The notes under the pieces: model-generated | Told to the model about the DNA's origin: nothing | The model's database searches: none | What the model saw: the letters and a program-made list of their open reading frames with translations, nothing else | Made by a program: the position numbers and the translations under genes | Assembly (NCBI GenBank): GCA_031270985.1 | Contig: JAISWR010000002.1 | Location: forward strand, 1-40,920 | DNA length: 40,920 bases | From: Bacteroidales bacterium | GTDB lineage: Bacteria > Bacteroidota > Bacteroidia > Bacteroidales > UBA4181 | Direction of reading: 5' to 3' | In this document: positions 11,788 through 18,265 of the stretch, one piece after another | Position numbering within the stretch: position 1 is the stretch's first letter | How the letters are laid out: the number at the start of each line of letters is the position of its first letter

Positions 11788-12795
11788 TTAATTGTTGATG
11801 CGGCTTTTGAGTTCTATTTTGTTCCCGTGTCCTGTCATCAGGAAACAGCCTTCTTCTTTGCCGGTGATGTATCCGATGATGGAAATATCGCTGTGTCCGA
11901 TAATTTTTTCGTAAGCGGAAACGGGTACGGTGAACAGCAACTCGTAGTCACACCCGCCGTTCAGTGCCGCCACGAGCGGTTCCATGTAAAATTCTTCTGC
12001 TGTCCGGACGGTTTCGTCGGCGATGGGGATTTTGTGGTGGTGGATTTCGCAACCTGCATCCGAAGCGGTACAGATGTGCAGCAGATCGCCTGACAATCCA
12101 TGCGAAACATCCGTCATGGCAGTAGGGATTACTCCTGATGAGGCGAAAAATTCAACAATGTCTTTTCGCGCATGCGGTTTCAGTTGCCGCCCCACTACGT
12201 AGGCATAGTTATCCAGATTGGGTTGCAAGGAGTTTTGTTCAAACATTTTCTTTTCGCGTTCCAGCACCTGCACTCCCATGTACGCGCCGCCCAAATCGCC
12301 CGATACGCAAATCAGGTCGCCTTTCTGCGCCGTGTGCCGGCCGGTTGTTTGCCCCGCATCTGCTTCTCCCACCGCCGTTATATGGATGTACAAACCCGTC
12401 ACGGACGGAGAAGTGTCGCCGCCTGCCAAATCCACGCCGTATTCTTCGCAGGCGAATTGCAGCCCTTGATACAAAAGTTTCAACGATTCTACAGAAAATT
12501 TTGCAGATGCGGCAATAGACACCAACATCTGTCGAGGTGCGGCGTTCATGGCATAAATGCCGGACAGAGCCACCACAGCCGCCTTGTAACCGAGATGCTG
12601 CATGGGCGTGTAGATGAGGTCAAAATGAACACCCTCCGCCAACGTGGCGGTAGTGACGACAAGTACGGCGTTTCCATAACGAAGCACGGCGGCGTCCCCG
12701 ATTCCTTTAAGCGTGGACGCATGAGTAATTTTGAAGCCTTCCGTAAGACAACGGATAAGTTCCGAACTGCCTAATGTAGATAATCTATCTGCCAT
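11788..12795 (-). CDS. thiL: ThiL-family thiamine-monophosphate kinase, several active-site acids replaced
   Basis: A 335-residue AIRS/PurM-like protein aligning over its full length with thiamine-phosphate kinase, which makes thiamine diphosphate from thiamine monophosphate with ATP and magnesium. Recognisable blocks are KGIGDAAVL (30-38), TTATLAEGVHFDL (48-60), VALSGIYAMNAAPRQ (75-89), AGGDTSPS (124-131), MTDVSHGLSGDL (227-238) and NGGCDYELLF (279-288). The usual ThiL forms are GDDAA, TTD, NxSD, DxSDGL and GGEDYEL. Here one Asp of GDD is missing, TTD is TTA, NxSD is ALSG, SDG is SHG and GGED is GGCD; only GGDT and the first Asp of DxS remain. The reading frame is intact. Either this is a pseudo-enzyme or a diverged enzyme, or thiamine phosphate is handled elsewhere. 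It is 117 bp downstream of folD. Confidence 0.88.
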   Translation of the reverse strand: MADRLSTLGSSELIRCLTEGFKITHASTLKGIGDAAVLRYGNAVLVVTTATLAEGVHFDLIYTPMQHLGYKAAVVALSGIYAMNAAPRQMLVSIAASAKFSVESLKLLYQGLQFACEEYGVDLAGGDTSPSVTGLYIHITAVGEADAGQTTGRHTAQKGDLICVSGDLGGAYMGVQVLEREKKMFEQNSLQPNLDNYAYVVGRQLKPHARKDIVEFFASSGVIPTAMTDVSHGLSGDLLHICTASDAGCEIHHHKIPIADETVRTAEEFYMEPLVAALNGGCDYELLFTVPVSAYEKIIGHSDISIIGYITGKEEGCFLMTGHGNKIELKSRINN

Positions 12796-12912
12796 ATTGC
12801 CGCAAAGTACGGCATAATTTCCGTTTTTGCCAAAATTTAGATGAAATTGATCCGATAGCGGATGTATGTCCGGTTAAACGGATTCCCGTCAGGGCATGTC
12901 ATGAAACAAACC

Positions 12913-13785
12913 TCACCGCTGTTGTGCCGCCTGCAGGGTGTTGCGCAGCAGCGACACGATGGTCATCGGACCGACGCCTCCCGGCACGGGCGTGATGTAG
13001 CTACATTTAGGTGCAACTTCGTCAAATTTCACGTCCCCTTTAAGTTTCCATCCCGATTTGGTTTCCTGAGAGGGTACTCTTGTTGTGCCTACGTCGATCA
13101 ACACGACGCCGTCTTTCACCATGTCGGCGGTGAGAAACTCGGGCTGTCCCAACGCGGAAATGATGATATCCGCCTGACGGGTGATGTCCGCCAGATTCTT
13201 TGTGCGGCTGTGGCAAATGGTAACAGTAGCATCGCCCGGCTGCGTTTTTTGCGCCATCAGCAGGCTGACGGGTTTACCCACAATGTTGCTACGTCCCAGT
13301 ACCACACAGTGTTTTCCGCAAGTGTCAATGCGATAACGCCGCAACAATTCAATGATTCCCAACGGAGTGGCGGGCACAAAGCAAGGCAATCCGATGGACA
13401 TACGCCCGACATTGACGGGATGAAATCCGTCCACATCCTTGGACGGCAAAACGGCTTCAATGATTTTTTGTTCGTCAATGTGTCCGGGAAGCGGCAACTG
13501 CACAATAAAACCGTCAACTTCCGCATCGGCGTTGAGGCGGGCTATACACGACAGTAAGCCGGACTCGGCAATATCGTCTTCGTAGCGGATGAGTGTGGAG
13601 CGGAATCCTACCTCTTCGCAGGCTTTTACCTTGTGCGCCACGTATGTTTCGCTGCCGCCATCGTGCCCTACCAGCACAGCCGCCAGATGAGGCGGCCGTC
13701 GCCCTGCCGCCTGCATCCGGATGACTTCTTCCGCGATTTCGCCTTTTATCTCACCGGCTATCTTTTTCCCGTCTATGATTTGCAT
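12913..13785 (-). CDS. folD: Bifunctional methylenetetrahydrofolate dehydrogenase/cyclohydrolase
   Basis: FolD interconverts 5,10-methylene-, methenyl- and 10-formyl-tetrahydrofolate, supplying one-carbon units for purines and formyl-methionine. The 290-residue product carries the signature [16 protein letters not shown] with the catalytic lysine of the YVxxKxK motif (about residue 54), the substrate-site [10 protein letters not shown] and [10 protein letters not shown], the NADP-binding [17 protein letters not shown], and the C-terminal [16 protein letters not shown]. All signature residues are intact and the length is normal. The start ATG 13785 is followed directly by [10 protein letters not shown], as in relatives. 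A -7 box lies at 13812-13819. The next gene downstream is thiL. Confidence 0.97.
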   Translation of the reverse strand: MQIIDGKKIAGEIKGEIAEEVIRMQAAGRRPPHLAAVLVGHDGGSETYVAHKVKACEEVGFRSTLIRYEDDIAESGLLSCIARLNADAEVDGFIVQLPLPGHIDEQKIIEAVLPSKDVDGFHPVNVGRMSIGLPCFVPATPLGIIELLRRYRIDTCGKHCVVLGRSNIVGKPVSLLMAQKTQPGDATVTICHSRTKNLADITRQADIIISALGQPEFLTADMVKDGVVLIDVGTTRVPSQETKSGWKLKGDVKFDEVAPKCSYITPVPGGVGPMTIVSLLRNTLQAAQQR

Positions 13786-13811
13786 GGTTTTTACGTTACT
13801 GAATAATTTTG

Positions 13812-13819
13812 CAAAATTA
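13812..13819 (-). promoter_or_regulatory. -7 box for folD
   Basis: The minus strand reads TAATTTTG (TAnnTTTG), 27 bp upstream of the folD start codon. No clear -33 element is seen. Confidence 0.5.
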
Positions 13820-14025
13820 GGATTTTCCGGTGAAAGTGAAAATCCGAAACAAAAAACAAGACATTGACGTTTTAGCCTTAACGGTTAGCGTCCGAACGAA
13901 TGTACGAAAATCATACAAGTACGGGCAAAACGTCTTTTCTGCTCAGAGTAGGGAAAGCAGAGAAGACAAGAGGGGATTCTTCCGAATATTTCGTCGATTG
14001 CTTTCCGTTTTTGCAATAACGGCAT
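13820..14025. other. Gene-free stretch between folD and the DksA-like gene
   Basis: This divergent gap (13786-14119 overall) holds only the two facing promoters. The ORFs called here on either strand (83 and 104 residues) have no recognisable domain, and I see no structured RNA. Confidence 0.5.
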
Positions 14026-14033
14026 TATTTTTG
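14026..14033 (+). promoter_or_regulatory. -7 box for the DksA-like gene
   Basis: TATTTTTG matches TAnnTTTG, about 86 bp upstream of the ATG at 14120. No -33 TTTG sits at the usual distance. Confidence 0.45.
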
Positions 14034-14119
14034 CGGGGTAAATTAACAAAATATTTGATAAGTTTGTTCTTATTTTTTTGATAAAATATGACCCACTTTC
14101 GTTTAAATTTTTTAGAGCC

Positions 14120-14524
14120 ATGAGTGAAAAGACAAGATATTCGGATGTTGAATTAGAGGAGTTCAGAGCTATCATTTTGGATAAGTTAGACAAAGCCACG
14201 AAAGATTATGACTTGCTGAAAGGTACGATTACTGGGGGAAGCGGCAATGATACGGAGGATACTTCTCCCACATTCAAGGTGTTGGAGGAAGGAGCGGCAA
14301 CCTTATCCAAAGAAGAAGCGGGCAGGCTGGCACAACGCCAGTCGAAATTCATTCAGCACTTGCAAGCTGCGCTGGTGCGTATCGAAAACAAGACTTACGG
14401 CATTTGCCGCGAAACGGGGCTGCTGATTCCCAAAGAACGATTACGTGCTGTGCCTCATGCAACGTTGAGCATTGAAGCGAAAAACGTTGAGTTGAAAAAC
14501 GAAGAGCCGACGGTTACCCATTAA
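14120..14524 (+). CDS. TraR/DksA family transcriptional regulator, zinc finger mostly lost
   Basis: A 134-residue protein beginning MSEKTRYSDVELEEFRAIILDKL; the track's longer start adds 14 residues without support. The N-terminal half is a helical hairpin as in DksA. The C-terminal zinc-finger region reads RIENKTYGICRETGLLIPKERLRAVPHATLSIEAK, which is the Bacteroidetes DksA/TraR pattern. Only one of the four classical zinc-ligand cysteines is kept, as I recall is common in this phylum. DksA relatives bind RNA polymerase through the secondary channel and mediate stringent control. It is convergent with pfkA, and the two stop codons overlap in the palindrome TTAA. Confidence 0.85.
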   Translation: MSEKTRYSDVELEEFRAIILDKLDKATKDYDLLKGTITGGSGNDTEDTSPTFKVLEEGAATLSKEEAGRLAQRQSKFIQHLQAALVRIENKTYGICRETGLLIPKERLRAVPHATLSIEAKNVELKNEEPTVTH

Positions 14525-15528
14525 CCGAAACAGGTACCTATTTTTTTTGCCTGCTTGATGAGAAAATAATCAGGGGGCACTAAGCGTGTCTTTCCACCCA
14601 CTTCTTTCAGAGGTACGGCGGTCATTTCATTGTTGTGGATAGCCACCATTTGCCCAAATTCGTGCCTGTTCAGCAATGAAGCCGCATAAGTGCCCATGCG
14701 CGTGGCAATGATGCGGTCGAGCGGCGACGGCGTACCGCCCCTGAGGGTGTATCCCGGCACGGTGACCCGCGTTTCCAGTTTGGTGCCTTTTTCTATCTGT
14801 TCGGCAATGTAGTTGCCTGCCGGTTCGTCCTTTCTTGTTTTGATACCTTCAGCCACCACCACGATGGAATACGGTTTGCCTTTACGGGAACGTTCCAGCA
14901 ACACCTCGTTTATGTGGTCGATGTCATAGGGGATTTCTGGAATCAGGATCACATCTCCACCTGCCGCCAACCCTGCATGGAGCGCAATCCATCCTGCGTG
15001 GTGCCCCATCAGTTCGATCACCATCACTCGCTTGTGGGAATTGGCGGTGGAGTGCAACCGGTCTATGATTTCGACGGCAATATTCACCGCCGTGTCGAAC
15101 CCAAAAGTGACGTCGGTGCCCCACACGTCGTTGTCAATGGTTTTGGGAATACCCACCACGTTGATGCCCAACGCCGACAGTTGCGCCGCCGTTTTCTGCG
15201 TACCGTTGCCGCCGATGCACACCAGACTGTCGAGTCCCATTTTGTCATAGTTCTGTTTGATTACCAACGGCTTGTCTGCAATAATGTCACTGTCCTGTTT
15301 TTTGAACGGCTTTTCGCGCGAGGTGCCTAAAATGGTACCTCCCAGGGTGAGGATGCCCGAAAGACTCCGCTCGTCCAACGGAATAACATCGTTGTAGAGC
15401 AATCCAGAAAAACCGTCCAGTATGCCCACCACCTCCATGCCGTAAGTAATCGCCGCTTTTCCCACGCCTCTGATGGTAGCGTTGATGCCCGGACAATCGC
15501 CGCCCGCCGATAAAATGCCTATTTTCAT
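14521..15528 (-). CDS. pfkA: 6-phosphofructokinase, group with Gly104/Lys124
   Basis: PfkA phosphorylates fructose 6-phosphate to the 1,6-bisphosphate in glycolysis. I start at the ATG giving MKIGILSAGGDCPGINATIRG (335 residues); the longer ORF adds a non-conserved 63-residue leader. Motifs are the nucleotide loop GGDCPG, CIGGNGTQKTA, the catalytic PKTIDNDVWGTD, MVIELMGHHAGWIAL and PEIPYD. By E. coli numbering the donor-site residue is Gly104, as in ATP users, while residue 124 is Lys, as in pyrophosphate users, and Asp103 is Asn. This mix fits the Bacteroidetes/actinobacterial-type subgroup. ATP is the more likely donor, but this is inferred. A -7 box lies at 15567-15574. Confidence 0.95.
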   Translation of the reverse strand: MKIGILSAGGDCPGINATIRGVGKAAITYGMEVVGILDGFSGLLYNDVIPLDERSLSGILTLGGTILGTSREKPFKKQDSDIIADKPLVIKQNYDKMGLDSLVCIGGNGTQKTAAQLSALGINVVGIPKTIDNDVWGTDVTFGFDTAVNIAVEIIDRLHSTANSHKRVMVIELMGHHAGWIALHAGLAAGGDVILIPEIPYDIDHINEVLLERSRKGKPYSIVVVAEGIKTRKDEPAGNYIAEQIEKGTKLETRVTVPGYTLRGGTPSPLDRIIATRMGTYAASLLNRHEFGQMVAIHNNEMTAVPLKEVGGKTRLVPPDYFLIKQAKKIGTCFG

Positions 15529-15566
15529 ACGTATCTGTCTTTTAAAATCGTTTGCAAATAATAAGA

Positions 15567-15574
15567 CAAATATA
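15567..15574 (-). promoter_or_regulatory. -7 box for pfkA
   Basis: The minus strand reads TATATTTG (TAnnTTTG), 39 bp upstream of the pfkA ATG. This also supports the short start. Confidence 0.5.
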
Positions 15575-15718
15575 CGAAAAAAAATGTCCATCCGCACCTC
15601 CTGCGCGCTATTTAGACTTATTCTAAATAATCGCCTGTGGAACAATCGTGGCATATTTTTTGTGCCGATGATACAAAAAATTATCACAGTTTTGTAAAAC
15701 AATTTAAATTCAACCAAA

Positions 15719-16657
15719 ATGAAAAAAATGAATCACGTAATTATGGGGGCAATGCTGTTTGCCGTAAGTGTAGGCTTTGCCAGTTGCGAAAAAGACGACG
15801 AAGACAATCCCTTTGATAGTCCGACCATTGCCGTAAAAGCCACATATGATGGAGCGACGAACAAAGATGTTTCCGATGCCACTACCATTGAACTGGAAGA
15901 AGGTTCCGCAATTACTTTCCAGATCCGCTTTTCGATGGGAGCGGACAAGCTGAAAGAAGTTCACCTGAAATCCACTATTTCCGGCAAAAGCTATCCTATT
16001 CTGGATTCGGTAGAGTTGGACAAGGGGGTTTTCAATAAAGGTGAAAAATACATTGATTTCGAGTATCCTACCAATGTAGGTGCATCGGAAGAAACGTTCA
16101 CTTTTACTACCAAGGATACCAAAGACCGTAGCAGTTCGTTTACGCTGACGATCAAGCCCAAAACGAAACAGTCCGAGGGAGGGTTTATTACCAAAACCAT
16201 CACCCTTTTGGGCGCCCAAAACAACGCATCCCACGGCAGTTTCTATTCCGTGGCTTTGGGAAAGGTACTCACGATCGGTGCGGCAAAAGGTCAGCCGGGA
16301 GATGTGGATTTTGCCTATTTCTATGGAAGTACCAACGAGGCTACCATCTGCGCTCCTTCCGATACTGATGGACAGACCATCTCTTACGGCACGGTCAAAA
16401 TGTCTTCATGGACGATAAAAAACGATACCAAGTTTGCGGTTGTCAGCCCTGCGGACAAAGACGACCCTGCTACATGGTGGGATGAAGCCATAACGGCTGT
16501 CGGCACTTCAAGAGATACGAAAGCCAACCTCTTAAGCATCGGCAAAGTAGTTGCTTTCAAAACCGCCGGAGGGGAAGTGGGCGCTTTTGTAGTGAGCAAT
16601 GTTTCCGGAACGCAAAGCGGTTCCATCTCCATCCAACTCGTAGAAAAAAAGAATTGA
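15719..16657 (+). CDS. Hypothetical lipoprotein with Ig-like N-terminal region
   Basis: A 312-residue exported protein that I cannot assign to a named family. It has a lipoprotein signal peptide, MKKMNHVIMGAMLFAVSVGFASC, with the lipobox cysteine at about 23. An acidic EKDDEDNP follows, the kind of sequence linked to surface export of Bacteroidetes lipoproteins. Residues 35-150 look like a beta-sandwich (IELEEGSAITFQIRFS, FTFTTKDTKDRSSSFTLTIKPKT). The C-terminal half, about 155-310, is another beta-rich unit ending ISIQLVEKKN. It stands alone between pfkA (divergent) and the DUF2851 gene (convergent), with a strong terminator at 16682. The function is unknown; a cell-surface binding role is plausible. 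Confidence 0.82.
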   Translation: MKKMNHVIMGAMLFAVSVGFASCEKDDEDNPFDSPTIAVKATYDGATNKDVSDATTIELEEGSAITFQIRFSMGADKLKEVHLKSTISGKSYPILDSVELDKGVFNKGEKYIDFEYPTNVGASEETFTFTTKDTKDRSSSFTLTIKPKTKQSEGGFITKTITLLGAQNNASHGSFYSVALGKVLTIGAAKGQPGDVDFAYFYGSTNEATICAPSDTDGQTISYGTVKMSSWTIKNDTKFAVVSPADKDDPATWWDEAITAVGTSRDTKANLLSIGKVVAFKTAGGEVGAFVVSNVSGTQSGSISIQLVEKKN

Positions 16658-16681
16658 TTATTTTTATTGAGCGTTTATAGT

Positions 16682-16713
16682 AAAAAGCCATCTTTCGGGG
16701 TGGCTTTTTTTTT
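16682..16713 (+). terminator. Rho-independent terminator after the lipoprotein gene
   Basis: AAAAAGCCATC and GGTGGCTTTTT form an 11-bp stem with one G-T pair around a TTTCGG loop, followed by a run of T residues. It lies 25 bp after the stop codon at 16657. Confidence 0.85.
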
Positions 16714-16828
16714 GTATGCCGTGCATGGCGGATCACTCGGCGCGGGAATCCGCACGAACGGCACATCCGGCAAAAGGGATATATTGCAAATGGCTTATTC
16801 TCAGTCTGTCATTGCGCAGTGGCGTATT

Positions 16829-18103
16829 TCAACCTTTCGTCCGTTTTACAATGACATTCCCGAACGCGCAATGTAGACAGCGTTTGGCGGCGCAATACTC
16901 GTTTTTCAACTGTAGCAATGCTTGTGAAACAAATGCGTTGTCGTTGGCAAATCCCAACGTTTTCCACCGAGATAGAATGGCGTTGTGTTCCGGCGGTAGA
17001 TTTTCCAGTAATTCCATGGCGCAGATGCAATAATCCTCTTTGTTGCGCTCTTTCCCGTACACGAATAAAAACGGGATTATCGTATTGATCATCACGGTGT
17101 AGTAAGCCGTTTTGCCGAAAATTTTCCGTCGTTCGGGCGACGACTTGCCGAACACATAATGCGTATCCCAGTATGGGGATGCCTCAATTTCAAATATTTG
17201 CTCCCATTGTTTGTCGTTTGTTCCCACGATTCCGGCAAAAAGATGCTCGTTCCGATAAATCAACGCGGAAAATTGCGCGATACGCACCGTCGGAAAATTG
17301 ACAGGGCGCAGACGGAGGAACTTCCACAAAAATTCTTCACCGGGGGTGAGGCTGTATTTCTGCCGCAAAAAGTGATATTCTTTCCGCAAATCCGAATAAT
17401 AACCGTCTTCGGGATGTTCGTCGGTCAACATTCCCGCCTGTCCGAACAGCAGGGCTTCCAGCTGTTGCAGGTTATCTCTGTGTTTCAGCAGGATATTGTA
17501 AGGCAGCGATTGCGCCAGCGATTCGAAAGGCAGTGCGTTAAGACCGAATCCGAAATTGCGTGCCAGATGCCGGTACAGCGTTTCCTCCCAATTGTTTCCG
17601 GTAACCGTATAGGTTTGCAAAATGGCTTTTGATTTTTGTTCCAGCCGTTCCACCAGCAACCTGTCTAACCAGGTTGCACGGCAAAATTCGTCTACCATAC
17701 CGATGTTGTCCTTGCAGGCAATGGTTTCACGGTTATCTGCAAGTTGCAGATAGTTCTCGTAGTAACGGTTGTCAAAATGCAGCTCCAGCACGGGTATTTT
17801 GATTCCCGATGCGTTATATGCAGTCGCGTCGTGGTGATACACAGCGTGCAGCACTACGTTGTTGTAGGCTTCGTCGTGATGATGCCCGTGTTTTTCCCAA
17901 TCGGACGAGTTGATATGTATCTCCACGCAGCCGACCCACAATGTGTCGCCTATTTTCACACGGGCGTCCGTGAAATCCGGTCCGGCGTTGGAGTTGCGCA
18001 CTCCCGTTCGTTCCACGATCACCGTTTCACCGCAGGCGGTTCGGATACCGTCCTGCAAAAACAGCCGTTGTTGCCACAGGTAATGTAAAAAATCCTCGGT
18101 CAT
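16829..18103 (-). CDS. DUF2851 family protein
   Basis: A 424-residue cytoplasmic protein matching DUF2851, a Bacteroidetes family of unknown function. The N terminus shows the family pattern MTEDFLHYLWQQRLF, then GVRNSNAGPDFTDARVKIGDTLWVGCVEIHINSSDWEKHGHHHDEAYNNVVLHAVYHHD. This GPDF-x-A-R and VEIH-x-SDW-x-H-x-H-x-D-xAYxNVxLH region is rich in acids and histidines and recalls a nuclease-like metal site. The C terminus ends with a cysteine pair, CAAKRCLHCAFGN, that could bind a metal. Length is usual. No operon partner is present; both neighbours lie on the other strand. Confidence 0.88.
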   Translation of the reverse strand: MTEDFLHYLWQQRLFLQDGIRTACGETVIVERTGVRNSNAGPDFTDARVKIGDTLWVGCVEIHINSSDWEKHGHHHDEAYNNVVLHAVYHHDATAYNASGIKIPVLELHFDNRYYENYLQLADNRETIACKDNIGMVDEFCRATWLDRLLVERLEQKSKAILQTYTVTGNNWEETLYRHLARNFGFGLNALPFESLAQSLPYNILLKHRDNLQQLEALLFGQAGMLTDEHPEDGYYSDLRKEYHFLRQKYSLTPGEEFLWKFLRLRPVNFPTVRIAQFSALIYRNEHLFAGIVGTNDKQWEQIFEIEASPYWDTHYVFGKSSPERRKIFGKTAYYTVMINTIIPFLFVYGKERNKEDYCICAMELLENLPPEHNAILSRWKTLGFANDNAFVSQALLQLKNEYCAAKRCLHCAFGNVIVKRTKG

Positions 18104-18265
18104 AGTTCAATTTTCAGTTCACGAATATACATCTTTTTTATCAAAAAAACATAAATCGCTTTTTCTTAAAAAATCATAAATCAAAAATGTGACAATAAAC
18201 CTTTCCGAATTTTTGCCGTCTGAGTAAAAAAAGAATTTAATAATTTCAATAAAATAAAATATATT

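Noticed and set aside
13830-14081. 83-codon plus-strand ORF in the folD-dksA gap
   Set aside because: It starts at a GTG, has no recognisable domain and covers the promoter of the DksA-like gene.
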